Assembly: GCF_009801115.1 (NCBI RefSeq)
Contig: NZ_VTOL01000004.1
Location: forward strand, 482,115-546,114
Length of the DNA stretch: 64,000 nucleotides
From: Dyadobacter sp. 3J3
Lineage (GTDB): Bacteria; Bacteroidota; Bacteroidia; Cytophagales; Spirosomataceae
Direction: 5' to 3'
Positions 8,140-15,300 of the stretch are shown here, piece by piece (position 1 is the first letter of the stretch; every line of letters starts with the position of its first letter). The notes below the pieces were generated by a model. The model did not search any database, was not told the origin of the DNA, and was given only the letters and a program-made list of their open reading frames with translations. The translations under genes and the position numbers were made by a program.

Positions 8140-9120
8140 ATGCTGGAAGAATTAAGGAGAATTGCTTTTAGGTTTCAAATTGACCCTCAACAAACTGCCG
8201 GGCATACGGCTAGGTTATCTTCCGTTATTACAGTTTTGAATAATCTCAATACTTCATTTCTGAATTTTATTGAAATAGAATTTTTAAAAAACGAGAAGTT
8301 TAGGGCAGTTTACGACAAATCGCCCAAAGTTTTGGATGGTTTGAAAAAGGAGCTGGAATTGCTGGTGGTAGATCTTAAATTCAGCAGTTTTGAAGCAGCA
8401 GTTGCTTCCAATATTGTAGAGCCGCCAAGCCTTTTTACAACCGAAATTGACGATTGGAAAAGGAATGCGTTTTCGGAATACAAAAAAAATATTCTTTTCG
8501 GGAATTTTGAAGAACCAGGTTATATGAGTCAGGTGATTGGGAAATATTCTCCTGACGAAAGAAGCCGCATTTACAAACCACTCTTTACCGCATCCATTTC
8601 GGACAGGCCATTCAAGCTTTTTCTGATTGATGCAAAAGGCAAAAAGCTAAACCTCAGACAACCGGATAAAAGTTTCACAGATCAGTATTTTCCAAAAAAG
8701 GAAAAGGTGAAAAAAGAGAAGGTCGTTTATCGATTTGCCAAGATATATGCCAAAATAGGAGGGAGTGATACGTCTGCTGATCTGAGTAAAAAGGATATCA
8801 AAAAAGTACTTTTGATTGAGGAAATGGAGCACGGAACGTATCCGTTCAGACCGGATATTATCAAGTATGACGAAAAATTATACGTCCTTCATGAAAAGTT
8901 GACTTGTGAGGTAAACTTTGAAAATCAGGTTTACGTAGTTTCATTTTCGTCCTTGAATTTATGCGTTTGGGGAATAACGAGAGAAGAAGCTGAGGCGGCA
9001 TTTAATTTCAGTTTTCATGCGTTATACCAAAACTTTGCGCTGGAATCTGATTATCTGCTTTCGGATGAAGCTATCGTGCTCAAAAATAAATTGTTGACCA
9101 TTGTTAAGGCGATCAAATGA
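8140..9120 (+). CDS. Unknown protein with HicB-like C-terminal region (putative antitoxin)
   Basis: A 326-residue protein from ATG 8140, preceded by AAGGA. The open frame runs 51 codons further upstream, but that part overlaps the terminator and is rich in improbable residues. I do not recognise residues 1-240, which are soluble, lysine-rich and partly charged (KKEKVKKEKVV). The last ~70 residues resemble the degenerate RNase-H-like fold of HicB antitoxins: NFENQVYVVSFSSLNLCVWG followed by ITREEAEAAFNFSFHAL, compared with the family pattern of strands, pro-Leu-x-gly-cys and GxTxEEA helix. The stop codon overlaps the start of a HicA-like gene by 4 bp (ATGA), so the two are translationally coupled. 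A toxin-antitoxin role is inferred. Confidence 0.55.
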   Translation: MLEELRRIAFRFQIDPQQTAGHTARLSSVITVLNNLNTSFLNFIEIEFLKNEKFRAVYDKSPKVLDGLKKELELLVVDLKFSSFEAAVASNIVEPPSLFTTEIDDWKRNAFSEYKKNILFGNFEEPGYMSQVIGKYSPDERSRIYKPLFTASISDRPFKLFLIDAKGKKLNLRQPDKSFTDQYFPKKEKVKKEKVVYRFAKIYAKIGGSDTSADLSKKDIKKVLLIEEMEHGTYPFRPDIIKYDEKLYVLHEKLTCEVNFENQVYVVSFSSLNLCVWGITREEAEAAFNFSFHALYQNFALESDYLLSDEAIVLKNKLLTIVKAIK

Positions 9121-9401
9121 AAGCGAGAAAAAGTAAGGACATACAGAGATCATTACAGAAACAAGGATTTGAATCTTACTCTGAAAAGGATTACCATCAA
9201 TTGCATTATCTTGTTGTTGACGGCAAAAAACAAGCGGTTTTTACCTATGTTGGTAAGGCACCGTTAAGTTCGGAATTGATGGAAACGGTTTCCAATCAGT
9301 TAAAATTGACGGATGAAAAAATGGCGGATAGTTTTTTTTCTGGTAGATTGAATAATGAGAAATATATTGGAATGTTGAGGGAGAAAGAAATTGTGAGGTA
9401 A
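9117..9401 (+). CDS. Small HicA-like double-stranded-RNA-binding-fold protein (putative toxin)
   Basis: A 94-residue basic protein. Its first 60 residues follow the HicA/YcfA pattern: KARKSKDIQRSLQKQGFE as the first helix, then DYHQLHYLVVDGKKQAVFTY where HicA has GSHHxxxxxxGxxxxxP with its catalytic histidine. The C-terminal 40 residues are helical and longer than typical HicA (60-80 residues). It overlaps the upstream gene by 4 bp. Classical hicA precedes hicB; here the order is reversed, and the partner is about three times the normal HicB length. mRNA interferase activity is plausible only by fold. Confidence 0.55.
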   Translation: MKARKSKDIQRSLQKQGFESYSEKDYHQLHYLVVDGKKQAVFTYVGKAPLSSELMETVSNQLKLTDEKMADSFFSGRLNNEKYIGMLREKEIVR

Positions 9402-9425
9402 ATAGTTTAATTGAAAAATTATTAC

Positions 9426-9766
9426 GGTGCGCTGCACCTTATGACATTTTTTAGCTAACGGGTTTTCTACAAATATTTAGGTGCGCTGCACCTTTTTAGC
9501 TTTGAGATAATCTTTTCACAATGCGCGCATTCAAAATTTAGTGAAGAGATGCACAGCGCCCAAATACTTGTAGTAAATTCTAACGGTTTTAGGTGCGGCG
9601 CACCATAATACTTGTAGCAACGGAATAGCAAATTCTAATGTTTTAGGTGCAGCGCACCGAAATATTTATAGAATTTGAACAGCAGATTCTAACGTTTTAG
9701 GTGCAGCGCACCGAAATACTTGTAGCAACGGAATAGCAAATGCTAACGTTTTAGGTGCAGCGCACC
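9426..9766. repeat. Array of GGTGCRGCGCACC / GGTGCGCTGCACC palindromes, four copies at exact 54-bp period
   Basis: The 13-nt palindrome GGTGCGCTGCACC occurs at 9426-9438 and 9480-9492. The related GGTGCGGCGCACC occurs at 9592-9604 and GGTGCAGCGCACC at 9646-9658, 9700-9712 and 9754-9766; these last four start exactly 54 bp apart. A degenerate copy lies near 9550-9560. The spacing sequence is conserved too (ATACTTGTAGCAACGGAATA and TCTAACGTTTTA), so the whole 54-bp unit is tandemly repeated. The first two copies are in opposite orientation and also 54 bp apart. It fills the space between the convergent HicA-like and TonB-receptor genes. A relative is present at 55228-55295. Confidence 0.9.
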
Positions 9767-9780
9767 GAAATATTGACAAA

Positions 9781-9820
9781 GTAACAGAGAACGCCACGCG
9801 ACGTTCTCTGTTACTTTTTA
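9781..9820. terminator. Hairpin terminator between convergent transcripts
   Basis: GTAACAGAGAACG (9781-9793) pairs perfectly with CGTTCTCTGTTAC (9802-9814) around an 8-nt loop. Five Ts follow on the plus strand. It lies 5 bp beyond the TonB-receptor stop codon, so it probably ends that minus-strand message as well. Confidence 0.75.
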
Positions 9821-9824
9821 TAAC

Positions 9825-12293
9825 CTAAAAATGGAAATTCACCCCAACTAAAAAATTCCCTCCCGCTTGCGGAAAATAGAAATTTTCCTGAGTCAAAGCA
9901 CCACCGCTGATATAGCCATAAGTATAACCGTTCGACTCATAACGTTCGCTGAAAATATTATTCAATAGGAAATTGAAAGAAATTTCTTTAATCCACTTCG
10001 GTTTTACTGTATAAGTTAAGCGAAGATCATTTGTGAAATACGCATCAAGCCTGCGCGTTTCACTGGAAGTATTATCAAGATATTGTTTGCCAACATACTT
10101 GGTCAATAAAGCAAATTCAAGATTTTTCTGTGGACTGTAAGTAAACTGACTTCCTACGATTACGTTTGGAGAAAAGGAAATATCTGATTTTCCGTGATTG
10201 ACAAGATCATAACCTCCGGTATCATAATTGACAATATATTCTGTGAAATTCGCAATTTTATTCTGACTGAACGTGGCATTCGCGTTCCATTTAAAATGTG
10301 AATTAAAAGCAACAGCACCTTCCAGTTCAATTCCGGTACGGTAACTTTTCGGGACATTGACACGGATTGAATTCCCAACATCATTGATCTGGCCGGTTAA
10401 TACAAGCTGATTTTTGTATTGCATCAAATAATAATTCGCAGCAATCATCCATTTTCCCTGCTGCATGCGAAATCCTGCTTCTACGTTATTTAACCTCTCA
10501 CTTTTTGGGAAAAGACGCGTTGTTGATGCTGCAAAATCATCACGGTTTGGTTCCTTGTTTCCCACGCTATATGAAGCGTAAACCGAACTTTGGGGCGTCA
10601 GCTGATATGTTAAACCTGCCTTCGGATTCAGGAATGAATAAGATTGATCAAAATTCATTTGAACCATTTCATTGTCCTTTCCATCAATTTTATGACTGAC
10701 GCGGCGGAATTGCAAATCACCAAAAGCATTCAGCTTTTCAGTAAATTGATAATAAAGTTTTCCATAGATGTTAAAATCTTTTTTGACTCCTTTGTTGAAA
10801 TAATAACGTTGTTCATTTTCAGTAGCTCCGGCATTTCTTGCCCATACTATTTCTCCATAATGATCGCCCGTGTAATAAGTATAGCCACCGCCAACACTGG
10901 CTGTCAGCTTTTTAAAACTGTTATAATCAAGCGAAAAAGTTGATCCATAGAAGTAATTATCCAGCCATCTACGGCGGATGATGTCTGTATTTGTAATGGT
11001 ATCTCCGCCAATAAGCACGTTGGGCAAATTGTAGTTACTGAGTTTATCATTTTTCCTTGATTGCTCATAGTATCCCAATCCCCTTACCAGGAAACCATTG
11101 AGGTTTAATGTAAGATTTTTATTTAATGTATGTGAAGAAACAAGTTGATAATGATCCTGACGATAATTATCAACTTCATTTTTATAAGTATAAGAATTAT
11201 AAGTACGGTTGTTGGAATTGATAAGGTTTTGCGCATCGCTTTCATCAAGTCCGTTGCGATCAATATAGGATAACAAACCTTCGCGATCGCCCCGAAGTTT
11301 GGCTTCGGGAACGCCGTTCCAGGACTGATATGTTTTTTCCTTTCCTGAAAATACATTAACACGTACAAAACTTTTCCCACCAAAATAAGCACCGGATAAG
11401 TAGTAGGAGTGCAATTCCGAAGAAGCCCGGTCAACAAATCCATCGGAAGAAACACGGGACAGACGGGCATCAAAAGTGAATTTATCTTTGATTAAACCAC
11501 TACCAACTTTGAAGGTATTTTTAAAGGTATTGAAAGAGCCATAGGAGTTATTAAGTTCGGCATAGGCTTCTTTCCTGAACTGATTGGTACTAATATTAAC
11601 GGTCGCGCCAAAAGCTCCCGAGCCGTTTGTAGAAGTCCCAACACCTCGCTGAATCTGGATGCTGCTCACGGAAGAAGCGAAATCAGGCATGTTTACCCAA
11701 TAGACACCCTGACTTTCTGCATCGTTGTAAGGAATTCCATTGACCGTAACATTAATGCGCGTAGCATCCGTACCACGAATTCTTATTCCGGTATATCCAA
11801 CTCCACCGCCGGCGTCACTGGTGCTTACCAGAGAAGGCGTGAAATTTAGAAGCACCGGCAGATCCTGTCCCAGATTTTGTTTGTTCAGAGCTTCCGCTGT
11901 CACATTGGTATAAGCCATCCCGGTTTTGTCGGTAACGCGTGTTGCATTAACGATAACTTCATCGGCCTGAAAAGTGCTTTTTTGAAGTTTTATTTCAAGC
12001 GGTTTTCCTTCACTTAAATTAGCGGCTTCCAGTTTAATGGTTTGGTAGCCAATATAAGAAATTTCCAGAATCCCGATGTTTTCCGAAATATTCCGAAGTG
12101 TAAATCTCCCGTTGGCATCGGTGGATGTTCCGCGGATTTCTCCTGCCCGGATTGTAGCGCCGGGAAGTGATTTTCCGTCTTCCTGATCGGTAACCTGACC
12201 GGTTAATGTTTTTTGAGCATAAACAGATATGCTCAGTAAAGTGCTTATAACGAGTGTTAAAAGACAGGTCGTAACGTTTCGCATTGCGATCAT
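9825..12293 (-). CDS. TonB-dependent outer-membrane receptor, probable thiamine transporter
   Basis: An 822-residue receptor. A signal peptide (MRNVTTCLLTLVISTLLS ... YAQ) precedes a CarboxypepD_reg-like domain at about 27-112 (KTLTGQVTDQEDGKSLPGAT). The plug domain follows at about 115-240 (EVIVNATRVTDKTGMAYTNV, GIRIRGTDATRINVTVNGIP, QIQRGVGTSTNGSGAFGATV). The remainder is a 22-strand-type barrel ending in aromatic GGNFLVGVNFHF. The gene follows a TPP riboswitch, which is the main reason for assigning thiamine or a precursor as substrate; THI-element-regulated TonB receptors are known in Bacteroidota. The start could also be the ATG at 12284. No thiamine biosynthesis gene is adjacent. ExbB/ExbD encoded at 54.1-55.2 kb could energise it. 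Confidence 0.9.
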   Translation of the reverse strand: MIAMRNVTTCLLTLVISTLLSISVYAQKTLTGQVTDQEDGKSLPGATIRAGEIRGTSTDANGRFTLRNISENIGILEISYIGYQTIKLEAANLSEGKPLEIKLQKSTFQADEVIVNATRVTDKTGMAYTNVTAEALNKQNLGQDLPVLLNFTPSLVSTSDAGGGVGYTGIRIRGTDATRINVTVNGIPYNDAESQGVYWVNMPDFASSVSSIQIQRGVGTSTNGSGAFGATVNISTNQFRKEAYAELNNSYGSFNTFKNTFKVGSGLIKDKFTFDARLSRVSSDGFVDRASSELHSYYLSGAYFGGKSFVRVNVFSGKEKTYQSWNGVPEAKLRGDREGLLSYIDRNGLDESDAQNLINSNNRTYNSYTYKNEVDNYRQDHYQLVSSHTLNKNLTLNLNGFLVRGLGYYEQSRKNDKLSNYNLPNVLIGGDTITNTDIIRRRWLDNYFYGSTFSLDYNSFKKLTASVGGGYTYYTGDHYGEIVWARNAGATENEQRYYFNKGVKKDFNIYGKLYYQFTEKLNAFGDLQFRRVSHKIDGKDNEMVQMNFDQSYSFLNPKAGLTYQLTPQSSVYASYSVGNKEPNRDDFAASTTRLFPKSERLNNVEAGFRMQQGKWMIAANYYLMQYKNQLVLTGQINDVGNSIRVNVPKSYRTGIELEGAVAFNSHFKWNANATFSQNKIANFTEYIVNYDTGGYDLVNHGKSDISFSPNVIVGSQFTYSPQKNLEFALLTKYVGKQYLDNTSSETRRLDAYFTNDLRLTYTVKPKWIKEISFNFLLNNIFSERYESNGYTYGYISGGALTQENFYFPQAGGNFLVGVNFHF

Positions 12294-12414
12294 TAGTTGT
12301 TACGAACAGGCAAGGGGCCACCTATCCTTTTGGTTCAATAAAAATGATTATTCGATTCAGCTGACTTTATGGAGCTTGAAAATCAATGATTCATGCTGAT
12401 TTTCGCTAGTCCTG

Positions 12415-12505
12415 AGTTTAGCTTTCTCTTCCTACGCCGGCATTATCCGGATCAGGTAATATGGGTATGATCTCAGCCCGTTAGGTAGGGCACCCCTTTG
12501 AGATT
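12415..12505 (-). ncRNA. TPP riboswitch (THI element)
   Basis: The minus strand carries the conserved thi-box order: GGGGTGCCC, then GGGCTGAGATCATACCC, then ACCTGATCCGGATAATGCCG and GCGTAGGAAGAG. These are the pyrimidine-binding CUGAGA bulge and the pyrophosphate-binding helix of TPP riboswitches. It ends about 120 nt before the TonB-receptor start on the same strand. Thiamine pyrophosphate should repress the receptor gene. I could not assign the expression platform with confidence. Confidence 0.95.
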
Positions 12506-12559
12506 ATGATGTAAAGTTAAGCGGTTTGGGGTGGGGAAACAAGGAAAAATTATAATCGC

Positions 12560-12592
12560 GATTTTTGATTTGCGATTCGCAAATCAAAAATC
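12560..12592. terminator. 33-nt near-perfect palindrome (hairpin)
   Basis: GATTTTTGATTTGCGA (12560-12575) is the exact reverse complement of TCGCAAATCAAAAATC (12577-12592). It lies between the riboswitch and the toxin gene that ends at 12642. It may terminate the minus-strand toxin-antitoxin message before the riboswitch transcription unit. A run of T after the stem is only part of the stem itself, so the terminator role is tentative. Confidence 0.45.
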
Positions 12593-12641
12593 TATTACCA
12601 GCAAAATGCTTCGGCCACCGAAGAATTATATAGAAGTCAAC

Positions 12642-12971
12642 TTAATCTGCATGAATAACAATGGGCCCTATCGCTAGTTTACCAGATTTCAAATGATCAT
12701 TTATCTGACTTGAAAGTTTTGTCAACTCCATATAAGTATTAATCTGCGCGGTTAATACAAAAACGGTAATCGTGTATTTGGAAAAATTTTGCTGATGTTG
12801 AAGATTTTTGTCGAATGTAAGCAAAGCGTCAAAATCGTTTTCAAGCATCAACTTCAATAATTCGCCATTTTTTACACCGTTCCATTCTTTATCTCGAACT
12901 GTAAAAACTTCGTGTTCAGGAAAATCCAGTTTTAAACGCTTAGGTAAGTTTTCATCAAGCAACAGTCGCAT
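12642..12971 (-). CDS. DUF5615 PIN-like toxin of a type II toxin-antitoxin pair
   Basis: A 109-residue protein from ATG 12971; the open frame extends 16 codons further but overlaps the antitoxin and lacks homology there. It begins MRLLLDENLPKRLKLDFPEH, the signature acidic start of Mut7-C/DUF5615 PIN-like nucleases, followed by VFTVRDKEWNGVKNGELLKL and DFDALLTFDKNLQHQQ. The Asp/Glu residues (DEN, ND, TFDKN) are the likely metal ligands. Homologues are predicted RNases encoded beside DUF433 antitoxins, as here. Its start overlaps the antitoxin end by 17 bp, so translation is probably coupled. Confidence 0.85.
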   Translation of the reverse strand: MRLLLDENLPKRLKLDFPEHEVFTVRDKEWNGVKNGELLKLMLENDFDALLTFDKNLQHQQNFSKYTITVFVLTAQINTYMELTKLSSQINDHLKSGKLAIGPIVIHAD

Positions 12972-13194
12972 ACAGCTGCTCGATATTTTTGGAAGTAAGA
13001 AATTTATTTGCTGTTTCAAGAACTGCCACAGCCTGACTTTTAGATACAGTGGGAAAGTCTTCTAAAAAATCATTCAATGAAACACCAGCTTCTAAATGGT
13101 CAAAAAGTGTTTCGACAGGGACGCGAGTTCCTGCAAAGACAGGTTGACCACCTAATATATCATCATCTATCGTGACGAGTGTTTTAATTTCCAT
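12955..13194 (-). CDS. DUF433 antitoxin
   Basis: A 79-residue DUF433 protein: VTIDDDILGGQPVFAGTRVP followed by VETLFDHLEAGVSLNDFLEDFPTVS and QAVAVLETA. This is the typical DUF433 sequence with a short beta-hairpin and a three-helix DNA-binding-like bundle. DUF433 proteins neutralise DUF5615 PIN-like toxins and probably autoregulate the pair. It is the upstream gene, overlapping the toxin start, which is the usual antitoxin-first order. Confidence 0.88.
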   Translation of the reverse strand: MEIKTLVTIDDDILGGQPVFAGTRVPVETLFDHLEAGVSLNDFLEDFPTVSKSQAVAVLETANKFLTSKNIEQLYATVA

Positions 13195-13241
13195 AATCTA
13201 AAAATAAGGATTTTTATTTAATTAACCGATAATTGAAACCT

Positions 13242-13378
13242 TACTTATCAATCAAAGCCAACCACTCATTTATTACATTTTTCAAAGTTTTCTCCTTTGA
13301 TTTCACATCATCCAATCCTTGAAAACCACCGTTCTTGTTCCATCTTCATAATGGCCTTCAAGAATTAGGTTATTGGAA
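13242..13378 (-). pseudogene. Decayed 3' fragment of a DUF1801 gene
   Basis: The minus strand reads as a copy of the end of the DUF1801 gene 320 bp away: LEGHYEDGTRTVVFKD, then, after a one-base deletion, LDDVKSKEKTLKNVINEWLA ending ALIDK and a stop at 13244..13242. The intact neighbour has LEGDYKDERRTVVFKD, LDDVKFKEKSLKNVVKGWLS and LVEK. The start and upstream two thirds are absent. The divergence shows it is an old duplication rather than an assembly artefact. Confidence 0.75.
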
Positions 13379-13418
13379 TTTGGTCGATATTTGTTTTAGA
13401 AAAGTAGCTCTCGAAATT

Positions 13419-13442
13419 AACCCCAGGTTTCAACCTGGGGTT
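13419..13442. repeat. Palindrome AACCCCAGGTT-TC-AACCTGGGGTT
   Basis: An 11-bp perfect inverted repeat with a 2-nt centre. It sits between the DUF1801 remnant and the intact gene, next to related half-sites (GGGCTTTAGCC near 13466 and GGCTAAGCCGG near 13500). It resembles REP-type dispersed palindromes and could promote the recombination that produced the remnant. No other copy was noticed in the window. Confidence 0.6.
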
Positions 13443-13564
13443 AGCAGGTCAACATATCTGATCGTGGGCTTTAGCCATTGAATTAAATATTGGGGAATTG
13501 GCTAAGCCGGATAGTTCTTTAATCCGGTTCCTAAGGTTAAAATCTTGGGTAAGTACTTCAATCC

Positions 13565-14053
13565 TCACTTCTCAACCAAACTCAACCACCCTTTCACCAC
13601 ATTTTTCAAAGATTTTTCCTTAAACTTTACATCATCCAAATCCTTGAAAACCACCGTTCGTCTCTCATCTTTGTAATCTCCCTCCAAAAAGCCGGAGCTA
13701 TCATTAACCTTGGTGCCGCTTGGGAAAACGAGCATAATTCTTCCTTTGTGAAGGTTCATCACAACGATATCTCTCTTATATTCTTTCGGATCAAACGGTT
13801 TCATTTCTCCGGTATAGTAAAAACCGGGATTGTTCCATTTGATATGCTCAGCGATTTCTTTATCGGTGCTTAAAATTATTTGGCGTATCTCTTCAACAAT
13901 ATTTCCCAGTTCAGGGTCAAGTTTTTGAATAAACCCGGTAACCTGATCCTGGTAAGAAAGTTTTGGTGTTTTTGCCGACGTCTTCTTTTTGTTTTTAGCT
14001 TCTGTTTTTGCCAGGTTTTGTTCAATTCTATATTTCGTAATTTTCGCTACCAA
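13565..14053 (-). CDS. DUF1801 protein, second domain of a frameshifted double-DUF1801 gene
   Basis: This frame carries a complete DUF1801 (YdhG-like) domain: YQDQVTGFIQKLDPELGNIV, IKWNNPGFYYTGEMKPFDPK, IVVMNLHKGRIMLVFPSG and VVFKDLDDVKFKEKSLKNVV. It has no credible start of its own: the first codon is TTG at 14053, and its first ~20 residues (VAKITKYRIEQNLAK) are the usual C-terminus of the preceding DUF1801 domain. A basic linker (EAKNKKKTSAKTPK) joins them. It was therefore part of a two-domain protein now split by a one-base deletion near 14100. DUF1801 proteins are small, widespread and of unknown biochemical function. Confidence 0.8.
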   Translation of the reverse strand: MVAKITKYRIEQNLAKTEAKNKKKTSAKTPKLSYQDQVTGFIQKLDPELGNIVEEIRQIILSTDKEIAEHIKWNNPGFYYTGEMKPFDPKEYKRDIVVMNLHKGRIMLVFPSGTKVNDSSGFLEGDYKDERRTVVFKDLDDVKFKEKSLKNVVKGWLSLVEK

Positions 14054-14055
14054 AT

Positions 14056-14355
14056 CTAGTGGAAGTGGTTTATCAAACGGAAACTGAACAGAACCTTTTG
14101 CACCTTGTAAATCGATAATTCTTCCTTAAAAGCTTCAAGCCCGCGTGGAGCTGGATAAAATCCAATGTGATTTTTAAAAGCGGCATAATGAACCAGATTT
14201 CCGTTCAGTGTGAAAGTCGGGATTCCATAACCGATTTTTTCTTCTGCCTCCGGTGCAGCTTTCCGGATTGTCTGGCGCATATCTTCCAAAAGTTTTTGGA
14301 TTTCTTTTGGAAAACCTGCGATGTAGTTATCAACGTCTGGATTATTTTTTGTCAT
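14056..14355 (-). CDS. DUF1801 protein, first domain; C-terminus frameshifted
   Basis: The ATG at 14355 opens a DUF1801 domain: VDNYIAGFPKEIQKLLEDMR, KIGYGIPTFTLNGNLVHYAAF and GFYPAPRGLEAFKEELS. After IYK the frame is lost and ends in an unrelated tail (VQKVLFSFRLINHFH). Restoring one base near 14100 gives the normal family ending GAKGSVQFPFDKPLPLDLV and runs straight into the second ORF at 13565-14053. The intact gene would have encoded about 265 residues with two DUF1801 domains. A true mutation and a sequencing error in a short A/G run cannot be told apart here. Confidence 0.8.
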   Translation of the reverse strand: MTKNNPDVDNYIAGFPKEIQKLLEDMRQTIRKAAPEAEEKIGYGIPTFTLNGNLVHYAAFKNHIGFYPAPRGLEAFKEELSIYKVQKVLFSFRLINHFH

Positions 14356-14583
14356 AATCGTATAAAGGAATAGGAATATGCTTTTATTTTTTTGTCGATA
14401 GCGGTAAAAGTGAAGATCGTGTAAGTGCTTTTTTATACCAGACTCTTGGTAATACGTTGAATAGTAAAGAAATGATCAATCAGGAATATGATCACTACTG
14501 ATTTTTTGGAGAGGATTTTCATCTGAGATTTTCTTTAAATTCAGGAGATAAGATACCAGCAAAATTTGTATTATTCTCAGTAT

Positions 14584-15279
14584 TTATAAATGTTGACCTA
14601 ACGTTCCCGCTTTCTCCGTTTTTCTATTTTTATCCTCTAAAAACTTATAAGTTCTGTGGCCAGCCAAAGTTTTATCCAATCGCTCAAACAACTTATCATT
14701 TTTAAACGCATACCAATTGATTTTTAAAAGATAAAGACTGACATATGAATCTGTGTGATCTGCAATATATTCACCGGTTTTCCTGACCAGATTTTCTTTT
14801 TCAATGGCTTGTTTTTCGACCCAGTAATTCAGACTGTCTGCATTTCTTTCTTTACGTGCACGTTTTTCACCTTCCGAATAAATGATAATTCGTTGATCAT
14901 AAGGTTTTTGAAGACTATCCTGAAATAATTTCCATTCAGGATTACTTTTTGAGTTGCTAACAATAGATTTTGATACATCGGTAGTATCCAGCTGAATCCT
15001 GGCGCCGGGTTCCAAAAAGAAAAATAGTGAACCCTTCACCTGGGAAACATGCAGCTGATAAAGGTCAGGCACAAGATCACTGGCAATTTCCAGATTAAAA
15101 ATGTCAGAATTCAGTTTTATGGAATGCACAATCGCGGCAAATCCTTTTTCACGTGTAAGCAGAATGGCTTTTCGTCCTTTGAATTCCTTTGGCGCTGTGA
15201 TCTGAATTCTAATGTTTTGAGAAAAAGCCGGTGGCGCAATGAATAAAAAAAGTAAAAGGTGAACGAAGTATCTATTCAT
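14584..15279 (-). CDS. Exported DUF4369-like protein lacking the thioredoxin domain
   Basis: A 231-residue exported protein with signal peptide MNRYFVHLLLFLFIAPPAFSQ. Residues 22-115 have the beta-rich pattern of DUF4369 (GRKAILLTREKGFAAIVHSI, FNLEIASDLVPDLYQLHVSQ, FFFLEPGARIQLDTT), and 120-210 are the helical linker seen before TlpA/AhpC-type thioredoxin domains. The protein stops at AGTLGQHL, exactly where such proteins continue Gxx-A-pDF into the CxxC thioredoxin fold. No CxxC is present, so it is either truncated or a free-standing version. It is 21 bp downstream of the GH18 gene and probably cotranscribed. Confidence 0.6.
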   Translation of the reverse strand: MNRYFVHLLLFLFIAPPAFSQNIRIQITAPKEFKGRKAILLTREKGFAAIVHSIKLNSDIFNLEIASDLVPDLYQLHVSQVKGSLFFFLEPGARIQLDTTDVSKSIVSNSKSNPEWKLFQDSLQKPYDQRIIIYSEGEKRARKERNADSLNYWVEKQAIEKENLVRKTGEYIADHTDSYVSLYLLKINWYAFKNDKLFERLDKTLAGHRTYKFLEDKNRKTEKAGTLGQHL

Positions 15280-15300
15280 TTTCCTGAAACGTATGGCTTG

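Noticed and set aside
9592..9766. Possible CRISPR array
   Set aside because: The repeats are palindromes but the intervening 41 bp is also conserved between units, so there are no unique spacers; no cas gene is present.
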